Source: Manduca sexta
Lineage: Eukaryota > Arthropoda > Insecta > Lepidoptera > Sphingidae
Length of the DNA stretch: 64,000 nucleotides
NCBI RefSeq assembly: GCF_014839805.1
Contig: NC_051140.1
Coordinates: 15,707,826 to 15,771,825 of the forward strand
Reading direction: 5' to 3'
Part shown: positions 1 to 9,492 of the stretch, in pieces
Position numbering within the stretch: the stretch's first letter is position 1
How the letters are laid out: each line of letters starts with the position of its first letter
Position numbers and translations under genes: made by a program
The notes under the pieces: generated by a model
What the model was told of the DNA's origin: nothing
The model's database searches: none
The model's input: the letters and a program-made list of their open reading frames with translations, nothing else

Positions 1-743
1 TTTGATTCTAATAGCTATGCCAAAAACGCCAGTAAGTAAGGAAATTCTGTCTACTCTATATCAGCTCCATGTAGTACCTATATGCCTGCAGATTATAACA
101 TCTGGAACGCAAATAATAGGGGACCGGCCTATGCTTGATTTTGTCCATTATTCTATATATAATGGTTAATGATATGAAAAATAAGTACTCCTGCGAAAAC
201 TGCATAAAAATTGGTTAAAAAATGAGCGAGTAATTCATATTTAAAATATTGTAATGTGCAGAAGTGAGCGCGATGTGGGGATATCGCTACATCTCTTTCT
301 TTCGCACGCGTCGTAATTCCCGATGACGTCACATGTGGATATTACGTCTCTTTTCTGTTTCTTGTTAATTACCCCTTCTTAAAATTACTTACACCTTTAA
401 TGATCTAATAGAGTCTTTTGAAAATACCTATTTTCTTGGTGACTACATTTTTTTCGAAATTTTTGAATGCAGATTTTAACTTCTTTGCAAAATTTTGGAC
501 AGTCTCCTAAAAAGTTTTCTTGTAGCTAGGATAATTAAGGTATCTGCCCTTGCTGCCCCATGGCAAAAATCAAACCTGTTTAATTTTTATTTATTTTCTT
601 CGTACTTTATGGACCTTCAATGAATTTAATGCTATGTACTTAAATGTTAAAGCAACACTGCGCCTGCGTACTATTTCATTGGTCGCTGCATAGTGCAGTT
701 TTTGCTCTTTTATAATATTTAAGGAAGTACCAATATATAAAAA

Positions 744-1071
744 GCGGTGATAGCCTAGTTGGGTGTGGAACGGACACCCAAGATGAATGTCCGCAGGTTC
801 GAAACCCAAGGGGGGACACATCTGACTTTTCTAAGTTTTATGTGTGTATTCTTTGTGAATTATCCCTTGCTTTAACGGTGAAGGGCAACATCGTGAGGAA
901 ACCTGCACATCTGAGAAGTTCTCTATAGGAATTTCGAAGGTGTGTGAAGTCTACCAATCCGCACTAGGCCAGGGTGTTGGACTAAGGCCTAATCCCTCTC
1001 AGTAGTAGAGGAGGCCCGTGCTCAGCAGTGGGCAAGTATATAATACAAGGCTGATATTATTTTTATTATTA
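744..1071 (+). mobile_element. tRNA-derived SINE (family A), copy 1, with 13-bp TSD
   Basis: The 5' head carries pol III promoter motifs: box A TAGCCTAGTTGG near 751 and box B GGTTCGAAACCC at 796-807. The body and the tail ending in an ATT-rich run match the copies at 7951 and 25721. A 13-bp exact direct repeat (ttaaggaagtacc) lies at 719-731 and 1072-1084, which is the target-site duplication expected of LINE-assisted insertion. About 12 AT-rich bases separate the left duplication from the tRNA-like head. Confidence 0.85.
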
Positions 1072-1677
1072 TTAAGGAAGTACCTACCTAACATGAAGGA
1101 AAATATGAATACATTTGATATATTTGAGTAGGTACTTAGTTTATTTTCCTTGTACGGGCTGTAAAATATTTCATTAATAGCGAAATAATAGACTGGAGTT
1201 AAAGTAAATCTTACCATATAACATAAAAATATAGTATTGCTTACTTTGGACCTGTTTCTCAAATAAAACTTATGCGCCAGTGAACGTATAAGACGATTAA
1301 TGCATGTTATAGTACTCTCTTGATAACCATTTGTTTGGGAGCATGACAATAGCATTTGGTCGCCGTTTATTCAAAAACAATATTCGTCACTGAGACATCG
1401 TGAAACTGGCTTTTAATAAGGTATTTATTAATGTTTGTTTTTATTTGTAAACTTATATTTTGTACGACGTAGTAGCTTGAGATCAATTATAATCTTTATC
1501 ATAATTCCATATTCATTAATTCGTTGTTCACGATTGTGTGACGACCATCTGTCATAACTCATAAGTGTATAAGTACTATACAGGGTGAACTACTACAATA
1601 AATATGAACTTCAGTGCAGTGTCATTATGATTACTATAAGCTTAGGAAAAACGTACTTATTCAAAATATGTGGGTAC

Positions 1678-2012
1678 CTTTTTATTTTATTTTTTTTTGT
1701 TTCGCGGAGAAAATACCTTATTACTACCGACTAGCCTTCATTGGGAGACGACTGAGCGATTATGTTGGGGTAACTGTGCCTGACGGCCCGGCGTTCGGGC
1801 GACCGCCGGACCGAGTCCCTAACACTGTACGCACACTACGCTCGGCCTACCAACTAATACTCCGCGGTGGCCCTCTTCGGCTTTCTCCGACGGAAGTGTC
1901 TAAGTCTTCGCTGCCCGCCGACGATCCCCCGATGGCCCCTATTAGTCGCCTCTTACGACAGGCAGGGAATACCGTGGTGGAATTCTCCAAACGCCCCCAA
2001 TCCACAGGGCGG
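1678..2012 (-). mobile_element. Short retroelement insertion with 15-bp TSD and T-rich (poly-A) end
   Basis: A 335-bp GC-rich block is bounded by a 15-bp exact direct repeat (aaaatatgtgggtac) at 1663-1677 and 2013-2027. Right after the left repeat is a T-rich run (1678-1700), i.e. a poly-A-like tail in minus orientation. This is the layout left by target-primed reverse transcription. The minus strand contains a phrase (around 1930-1990, reading CRKRRLIGAIGG) that I recall as common in lepidopteran non-LTR repeat copies. The family assignment is from memory and weak; the insertion structure is seen directly. Most likely a heavily 5'-truncated LINE or a SINE. Confidence 0.65.
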
Positions 2013-2383
2013 AAAATATGTGGGTACTTATGAAATATACTGGCTTTTAAGTAGTGGTTCTTATACATATAGGTCATTTAAACAGACTGATTTAAACTTA
2101 GTTAAGAGAGTTTAACAGTACAACTATGGTATTTTCTTTTAAGATTTGCGGTCGTGAAATTTTACGCTACAATAAAACAGTCAGTCTGTTGCTTCAGGAA
2201 CTTGAGCGAACTTTTGATTAACTAGAAAATCTTGCAGAATTTGGCTTCGTTAAGCAATTTTTACCGTAAACAATAACTCAAAGCTTGCGGGAAGTCACAT
2301 GTGTTTGCAACATGGAACTATTTAAAAATTTGCCGCTAGTGTAATTGCATCTGGAAGTTCTTGCGCAATACCCACTTTGCAAA

Positions 2384-2664
2384 GGGCCGTTCAAGTATTA
2401 CTTAACGCAATTTTTGAAGATTTTTGTAACGCCGTAACGTAGTCCTGTACGCCCCCCCCCCCCCATACTTATGTAACTCAAAATTTTTTTTTCACATTGT
2501 ACCGGAAAATCACTAAAATACATTTGTTATTGTTTTTAAATAAAAAATCAAATGTTACATAAGGCGTTGTACGAACTTCCCTCCCGCGCCTGTAACGCAT
2601 CGTAACGTTTTACAAGACCCCACCTCTCCTCCAAATTGCGTTACATAATACTTGAACGACCCCC
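2384..2664. mobile_element. Foldback/MITE-like element with ~28-bp terminal inverted repeats
   Basis: The ends are inverted copies of each other: cgttcaagtatta (2388-2400) pairs with 2646-2658, and taacgcaattt (2403-2413) pairs with 2633-2643, with two mismatched bases between. Further internal inverted similarity (GTAACG-rich words, GTTACATAAG near 2550-2570 against cttatgtaac near 2467-2476) suggests the whole element folds back. It carries a run of 13 C at 2452-2464. No open frame for a transposase, so non-autonomous. I could not settle the target-site duplication, so the superfamily is left open. Confidence 0.65.
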
Positions 2665-3298
2665 AAGGACTTGCTAGTCGAAACAGTTAAGTGTTTTTGG
2701 TATCAAGTTGCAACGTCTGCGCGGTGCCTCGCCATAAAATGATGAAATAGTCATTTACTACAATGAATTTGATATCAAGGCCTAACAATAATTCTTATAC
2801 AATGGTTTCGTACTATGTGATCATCATACATAAGAGTTAAACCATAAACCAATCTTATATTCTTAGAACTAGATCATTCTGTGACCAGTGAATCAATCAT
2901 ATATAAACTATTGAACTTAGAAATTCTGTAAAAGTGTTCAAAGATAGACTGCTGGAATATCTCAAAAATTAAACATATTGTAACTTTTTATAAATTTTGT
3001 CAACAAGATATTATCATTAACCTTTTCTGTTGCCAATTGTATGACGTTGTTTACAATAGTATTATAGACAAATTATTTAGTATATAATCGTTACTCATTG
3101 ATTTAATATTTTTTAATACTTTAGAATTTTATTTTCTACTTCCTATTATTATGTTTTAGATTTTAATTCAATATGTTGTCAGTAGTAAATGCTGTGTTCG
3201 CCTATTAGTAGCACACATATCAGATGCTGTACCTTATTGTTTTTATAATATTGATTGATGTAATATGTAGTGCTATTGGTGTACCTTATTACAAATCT

Positions 3299-4042
3299 TC
3301 TATATATATAAAAATCAATTGCTGTTCGTTAGTCTCGCTAAAACTCGAGAACGGCTGAACGGATTTAGCTTATCTTGGTCTTGAATTATTCGTGGAGGTC
3401 TAGGGAAGATTTAAAAGGTGAGAAAAATTCGAATAATTGCCGGGAAAATCCTCAAAACAGCATTTTTCTATTTCTCATACAAACGTTTTCTAACTAATAC
3501 GTAGAGTCAATTTGTAATTTATTACCGCTGCATAAAGTTCAAATTCGCGTGCGCGTTGGAGGATCTAATATCGCGTTCTGAAACTCAACAAAAGTGAAAG
3601 TGAATCGCGAACGCGACAAAATTGCATAGTCTCAAAATACATAGTACATAAATAGTGGTCGGCTTCGAGAAACTCAATTTTAGCTAACTTCAGTTGTTAA
3701 TATAATATATAACTCAAAGGTGACTGACAGTGATATATCAAGGAACAGCCCAAACCATTGGACGGATCGGGCTAAGACTTTACATGCATAAAGCTACTAT
3801 GACGTAGGCATCCCCTAAGAAAGGATTTTGATAAATTCTACCCTTAAGGGGATAAAATAGGGGATGAAAGTTTGTATAAATGTTCTTAGATTTTCGACTG
3901 ATTGAACTGAAATTATAGATTGGGGATAAAATTAGTTTGAACCTATAAGTACCGGGAAAATATGTAGCAAGACTTTTATCAAACAGTGGAATTTTATCCT
4001 GGAAAACATCTTCACGCGGGCGAAGCTGCGAGCAAAAGCTAT
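3299..4042 (+). mobile_element. Helitron-like non-autonomous element
   Basis: Starts TCTATATATATAAAAATC and ends with a GC-rich hairpin (cgcgggcgaagctgcg) followed by agcaaaagctat. Helitrons begin with TC and end with a hairpin followed by CTRR; here the final CTAG has become CTAT. The internal sequence is of a type I recall as widespread in moths. No target-site duplication is seen, as expected for rolling-circle elements. Similar 3' ends occur at 34,135 and 49,409 (plus strand) and 5,598 (minus strand). No replicase frame is visible. Confidence 0.6.
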
Positions 4043-4486
4043 AGTAAATAATTCTTTTTAACGGTGATGCCCATAGTAGGCTTGTAAATAAATAAATAAA
4101 TTGATGACTAACTTTTACGCCTATCGAATTAATGCAAGTGGCTGGTCGACCGAGCTTCGGAGTATAAAGTAGTTCAAGTATTTTCATTAGATGTCACTAC
4201 GTTGACTATCTACTGCACTTAGTTGCTTTATAGATGTCTTAAAAGAATCATGAATTCTGACAATAAACACACAAAATAAATCCTCAGCTATGTAATATGT
4301 TAAGAGATTAATGAAGTGGGTCTATTAAAAAAACGGACCTAATTATGGAAAATGATATTTGATGTTTTGTTATAGTCAGAAAATTATTTTATTAAATTGT
4401 GGCTTTTACTGTTATGATTATAACCATACATTACAATCATTTTTTTTCATTGATAATTATTATAATACAGAAAAATGTAAGAAAAA

Positions 4487-4766
4487 ATTTGATATTCGCG
4501 GCTTTGCCCGCATGAAAAGTCTTTCCTGCTACAACAGTCCCTAAAAACAGTGGCGATTTATAATGCCGCTTGAAAGACGATGATGGGGATCCAAAAGATG
4601 GGAGCAAATTATCCGGAAAAATGTAGCATATGTTTTCATTTAGGACATGGTCTGTCGGTGTGCCAAATTTTATCCAAATCCGAACACCTGTCCCTACATT
4701 TACTCCAAACGTCCCAACATCCAATAGTAATTTGACTATTCCAAATCGTAAGGAACAAATACTTCT
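4487..4766 (-). mobile_element. Helitron-like fragment, reverse orientation
   Basis: The complementary strand ends in catgcgggcaaagccgcg, a GC-rich hairpin of the kind at the 3' end of the 3,299-4,042 element, preceded by text similar to interspersed lepidopteran repeat copies. The canonical CTAG end is not kept. An open frame spanning this segment on the minus strand shows no domain and is taken as incidental. Confidence 0.45.
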
Positions 4767-4954
4767 CAATCATAATGGTTAGTTTCCTGAAACAACTAGT
4801 TCAGCTCTAAGTATTTCGTTGCAACTGATAAAAGAAAGACCTGCGCGTTGCATTGAACACCACTGGATAACAGGAGAACGTATAATATCTGACTTCTAGA
4901 TATGTGACACGAGCTTCACCTGTATTTTTTCTAGATAATTGTTCAAAACAAAAG

Positions 4955-5165
4955 AAACATGCAACACTCCTTTATCTCCAAAGAAGTAGGCAGAGGTGCA
5001 ACAGGACCCTCACTTTTCATCATATTATGTTTACAGCCTGTCAGTAGTCGCGCCTCTTACCATACCGGACACTAATCCAGACTCCGGGGGTGATGCTGAG
5101 CAGAAAAACAATAATGTCATTCTATCGGACCCGGGACCACAGATGTCGTACGCACACAACACAAT
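4955..5165 (-). mobile_element. tRNA-derived SINE (family B), reverse copy upstream of the TIL gene
   Basis: Read on the minus strand this matches the family B copies at 35,690 and 38,050: the words aagaagtaggcagaggtgca and ccagactccgggggtgatgc on the plus strand are reverse complements of their tail and middle. It ends about 80 bp upstream of the TATA box of the small secreted-protein gene, so it may contribute upstream regulatory sequence. Confidence 0.6.
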
Positions 5166-5245
5166 TACGCCACCGAATCAGTAGTAATTATTAAAACATA
5201 TTCATACTGTATCAGCCAGCATAGATAATAGAGGTGAAGAGGTCT

Positions 5246-5252
5246 TATATAA
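5246..5252 (+). promoter_or_regulatory. TATA box of the TIL-type gene
   Basis: TATATAA (followed by G) lies 60 bp upstream of the ATG at 5306. That would place transcription start near 5276 and leave a 5' UTR of about 30 nt. No other TATA-like motif lies at a comparable distance. Confidence 0.7.
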
Positions 5253-5305
5253 GCCGCGGTTGCGCGTTGATAGGTAATAACACGGTTTCATTTCGCGACT
5301 CAAAC

Positions 5306-6072
5306 ATGAGGCTGTGGGTGTTGTTCTTCGCTTTTCTGTTGTGTCTCGCCGTCTCTATGGGTTAGTATTGTTTAAAGTAGTTAATAATTATAATAATAGA
5401 TATTAATACACGTGTAGCAGATGTGATTATCATAAATTTATTATTATGCTATAATAAATAATAAACGTAGTGTTGTTTTGTATTACTGTGTTGTAAAATC
5501 TTAATTATTATAGGTATTATAATGCAAATTAATTATGTTTAATGCACACTTATGTTTGTATCATTTAAATATTTCTATGGATAATAATATTTCCCACAAG
5601 CTTTGGCTTGCGGCATCCTCTGCGTGGAAAAGATTTTCCGGGATAAAAGTTTCGCTTTAAGTATATTTTTCCAGAATAAATTAGAGCCTATATTTTAAGT
5701 TTGATCTTTATCAGTGAAAACAGCATTTAATTTTATGCTGTAGTTTTTGCGTGATGCGTGTACAAATATAGATACAGGCAGACCAAAATACTAAAAACTA
5801 TTTGCCTAATTGAAACCCCAGAAATCGGCCTATTACAATTTTATTATAGGTAAAAAATAAATGCACGATTCAGGACGGAAAAACGTTATTTTTCAGCGGA
5901 CTGCCCAGCCGGGGAATACAATCCGGGACCGGACTGCAGTTTCGAGACAATCTGCGGGTTGAGAAGTAGTCACAGCTATAGGAGACATTACTGCGACTGC
6001 TGGTGCACACCTCCTCTCATCAGGGACACGTCTACTAACACTTGCGTGCTACCAGACCAATGTCCCAATTAG
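5306..6072 (+). CDS. Small secreted cysteine-rich protein, TIL-type (8 Cys); two exons
   Basis: Exons 5306-5360 and 5897-6072 join to a 76-residue protein; the intron (536 bp) has a gttagt donor and a tttcag acceptor and splits codon 19. Residues 1-19 form a typical signal peptide (MRLW then a run of hydrophobic residues, ending VSMA). The mature part starts DCPAGEYNPG and has eight cysteines at 21, 32, 38, 51, 53, 55, 68 and 74, with YCDCWC followed by PPLIRD and a CV....QC end. This is the layout of trypsin-inhibitor-like (TIL) domains, which usually have ten cysteines; one disulfide pair is absent, as in the 8-Cys TIL proteins known from insects. The likely role is inhibition of an extracellular serine protease in haemolymph, cuticle or gut, inferred from the fold only. 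The gene is complete, with its own TATA box. Its intron contains a Helitron-like end (5,598 on). Confidence 0.88.
5595..5720 (-). mobile_element. Helitron-like 3' end fragment in the TIL-gene intron
   Basis: On the minus strand the sequence runs through cccggaaaatcttttcca and a degenerate hairpin to caagccaaagcttg, resembling the 3' ends at 4,042 and 49,409. It is truncated and decayed (CTTG instead of CTAG). Confidence 0.4.
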
Positions 6073-6352
6073 ATAACTGATACTATATATTTAATCCGGT
6101 TTTGTGTTACGAGCGGATGCTATAGTCTTTATGAGGTTTTTGATGATTGAATACACGTATCGATATTACCTTTATTTTAAAATAATTGTAAAGTTTTATT
6201 TGACTACGATTCTCACTAAAAATCGACTTTTTATTATGAGGTATTTCTAAATGTGATATAGAGATTAAATCTGTGGGAATCACTCAGATGAGGAAGTTGA
6301 TATGATACTAGGTAGGTACTTAATTTTGTTTATGTGTTTTCTATTGGAAGGT

Positions 6353-6358
6353 AATAAA
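6353..6358 (+). terminator. Polyadenylation signal candidate for the TIL-type gene
   Basis: AATAAA 281 nt after the stop codon at 6070-6072. It is the first canonical signal downstream, but other AATAAA motifs follow in this AT-rich stretch (for example near 6650), so the true cleavage site is uncertain. Confidence 0.4.
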
Positions 6359-7950
6359 TAATGTTAAGAATTAATCATTTTATGTAAAACATTTAATTTC
6401 AATTATTATAAGATATGTTGTTGCTTCTATCTTTTATCAGAATAATTAAAGAGTGATTAGTTGTCTTCTACCTTTTGCTGAATACGTTTGGTTTGTGGTA
6501 AAAAAATGTTTTTCTAATCCCTTCACACTGGTGTTGGTCTTAACTATTGTTTTCAATACATTTGATTGTTGCAAACTTCAGGCTTATTTATTTCTCTCAT
6601 TAAACTACTATACCGAAAAGTAAAATCAATAATTATCGTGATGTTTTGAATAAAATATGAAGAATCAAACTTTCAGAATCAAACGTCTTTGATTCTAATT
6701 CTTCGTTATTAGTTTTTATCCGACTGCGTCAGATACAAGAAGTTGTTTGGCTATTTATTTATGTATGTAAAATAGTTTGTTCGCTTACCTAAGATACGCA
6801 TATAAAGAAGAATTAGTATAATTAAAATTAGAATTATTTATAGGGTGCTCTAGCATTCCTCTAGTTTATAAACATACCAAAACCTTCATCTATATAGTTA
6901 ACAAAGCCAGTAGTTAGTTAATTACTTAGAAGACCAATGTGTTTACTTGCATACATACATGTAAGGTAAACAATAAATCTGATGGAAATAAAAAGTAACT
7001 TTCGCACAACCTAGGAATATTAAACCTATTAACCCAATAATTATGGTTTTTAAACAAAGGTAATCTGTTGTCGAGAACATTGATATTAAACGGTAATATA
7101 GATGCGCGTTGTTATCAAAATATGGATGACGTGCTGATGATCATGTCGGTTAAAATAAATGGACCGGTTTATTATCACTGCGTAAGTGCCCACATCCAAA
7201 CGACGTCAATCCTTATCAATGGCGTGCAATGGGGACAGATGATAGCGAAATTATGTTAAAAAGCAGGGAAAATTTAACAACTATTCGGCTAAATGTTAGT
7301 ATAATTAGAGTTAGTAGAATATGGTGGTTCCGAGTTCTTTTAGGTGCTAGATAGGAATATTTAGCTTCATTTTTGCAATATTACTTGTTCGTATTTGATT
7401 CTTTAGAAGCATTTATTAAGTAAGAGTTATGCCGTAAAATAAGTATATAGAACCTGTTTCTGTTTATAGTTAATCTCTATGACTAAGGCGTTACGTAGAT
7501 GATGTCATTGTTGCATCAGGTACGCCATACAAATCGGAACAACGAGCTGTTAATACTTCTCATAAAATTAAATTGACAGTGTTTTCAATAAAATTACCAA
7601 ACCAATCAACAGGTAGACCTCAATAGTTACTTCAAGTTAATTAGTTTAGCGACTCACACGACGATTGACAGAGTAATTGTATGAAAACGAAATTGGACGG
7701 CTTGTTTCCGCCATTTGCGGCGTGTGTTACGTCTATGCGGTGCCTTACTGATTTATTGTAGGGCAGACATCAACGTATCAAACACTACGAAATAACTTGT
7801 ACAGTGGAGACTGAGGTTATTGTCAAGCGGCAACAATAGTTCAGGCGTAATATAAATTATAGATCCTCATAAAATATGTATCGGGGGAATGTTTGTATCT
7901 TTTTCGTATCGTAATGATTCAAACATTTTGAAACAATATATTTGGACTTA

Positions 7951-8280
7951 GCGGCGATAGCCTAGTTGGTTGTGGAACGGACTGCCGAGGCGAATGTCCG
8001 TAGGTTCAAATCCCCAGGCCACACACCTCTGACTTTTCTAAAAAAATATGTATGTATTCTTTGTGAATTAGCGGTGACTTTGTGAAGTATCGCTTTAACG
8101 GTGAAGGAAACCATCGTGAGGAAACCTGCACACCAGTGAAGTTCTGTATAGGAATTTCGAGGGTGTGTGAAGTCTACCAATCCGCACTAGGCCAGCGTGG
8201 AGGACTAAGGCCTAATACCTCTCAGAAGTAGAGGAGGCCCGTGCCCAACAGGGCTGATATTATTATATTATTATTATTAC
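7951..8280 (+). mobile_element. tRNA-derived SINE (family A), copy 2, with 8-bp TSD
   Basis: Head gcggcgatagcctagttggt with box A, box B ggttcaaatcc near 8,013, and the same tail as the other family A copies ending in an ATT repeat. The direct repeat atttggac flanks it at 7940-7947 and 8281-8288. Confidence 0.85.
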
Positions 8281-8534
8281 ATTTGGACATCCTGATGATG
8301 CATTGTGTAATTAATACGAGTTATTACCAGAAACCGATGTCAGAAACGTAATTTAATTACCATGTACGCTTTAAAAATGTGGAAGAAAAACGCGCATGTA
8401 TGAAAAAAAAATATCGTTTACCTAGTTTTTGCGTTTTATATTTCGACTAGCACCTTCATTTTTTTGTAAGCTTATTTATCTTGATGAGAACAATACCTTC
8501 CTTATATAGGAGTTAAGACGGTTTTTTATAGCAT

Positions 8535-8660
8535 ATTCTAGTAGACGAGCAGATGTGTCATCTGGTATTAACTGATCTATACCATCCATAACGACCCATA
8601 ATCTCGATAGACTTGTGGATGCGCTAACCTTGACGGTAAGGAGTGGGTAGAAGAGATGGG
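8535..8660 (-). repeat. Decayed lepidopteran interspersed repeat (LINE/SINE 3'-end type)
   Basis: The words tagacgagcagatgtgtcat and gtggatgcgctaaccttgac recall a repeat common in moth genomes (gacgagca..gtcacctgatg...gtgcgttgccgacctt). The identity is from memory and the copy is diverged. Strand is arbitrary. Confidence 0.3.
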
Positions 8661-9398
8661 TGGCGGTCTTTAAGCTTATTAAATTCCCAGAGAAATGCAA
8701 CCTTTACCTTAATTTTTTATGAGAAAGTGCTATGAGTCAGTATTCACCGGTCGAGTCGTTTTATTTTAGTAATCAACTTGGATGTTAAAAAGTAATAATA
8801 TTATATTCTACCTCCATTAAGATAAGGAATTTAACAAAAAAAGCAATATTTATTTTTACAAACCTATAGATGTAAAAATCGATGCCTATCGGAATGTGCA
8901 GTTTCTGAATCTCGGCCATTACCAACTCGTGGGTTTCTTTCTGTTATCAGTAAATAATTAAATAAATGTAAACAAAAACAATCTTATCAATAACCTTAAA
9001 ACACTTGCAATGCAGTAAACTAAAAATATACTTTATCGGTTACTGAGAAATATTCGTTACGGTCTTTCAACTCCATTAAAAAACCAATCAGACATACGAG
9101 CACGCCGGGATAGATGGAACGAAATGACTTTAAAATTGAGCAATTACGGGGCGCAAACATAAAGGGTGACGACATGCGCCGATATTGAATCAACGTGTAC
9201 AACGTTAGAGCTCTGTAAACATTGGTTTACAACAAATTTGTCGATGTGTGTCACGATATATTTTCTTAGAATTTGTGCAGTTAACTCAGTACTCGCGGGC
9301 AAGTTGCTAATGGTAAGTCACTACAGTCAGTAGCATCACTACTAATAGGTTTGAATTTCAAAGTCCATGTGAACGGTACTTTCGTCACCCTGAGATAT

Positions 9399-9446
9399 GA
9401 GACGTCAAGTCTCATAATGCTAGTGCATTATGAGACTTGACGTCTC
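9399..9446. repeat. Perfect 22-bp inverted repeat, 4-nt loop
   Basis: gagacgtcaagtctcataat plus gc at 9399-9420 is the exact reverse complement of 9425-9446, with loop tagt. The arms are long and uninterrupted, so the DNA or an RNA copy could form a stable stem. Confidence 0.9.
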
Positions 9447-9466
9447 CTCTCTCCTCTCTTGATGTT

Positions 9467-9492
9467 GTTCCTAGTGTACTAACACTAGGAAC
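9467..9492. repeat. Perfect 11-bp inverted repeat, 4-nt loop
   Basis: gttcctagtgt (9467-9477) pairs exactly with acactaggaac (9482-9492) around the loop acta. It lies 20 bp downstream of the 22-bp hairpin. Confidence 0.85.

Larger units (their letters stand above)
1..4954. other. Left intergenic region, repeat-rich, no gene seen
   Basis: AT-rich DNA in which I find no exon with coding bias. What can be recognised is repeat-derived and listed separately: a SINE with target-site duplication, a short retroelement insertion with a 15-bp duplication, a foldback element, a Helitron-like element and an inverted Helitron-like fragment. The remaining stretches (1-718, 1085-1662, 2030-2383, 2665-3298, 4043-4486) show nothing I can support. 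Confidence 0.6.

Noticed and set aside
744..820. tRNA gene at the head of the family A SINE
   Set aside because: Box A and box B are present, but the sequence continues into a SINE body with target duplications and there is no clean cloverleaf with matching acceptor stem.
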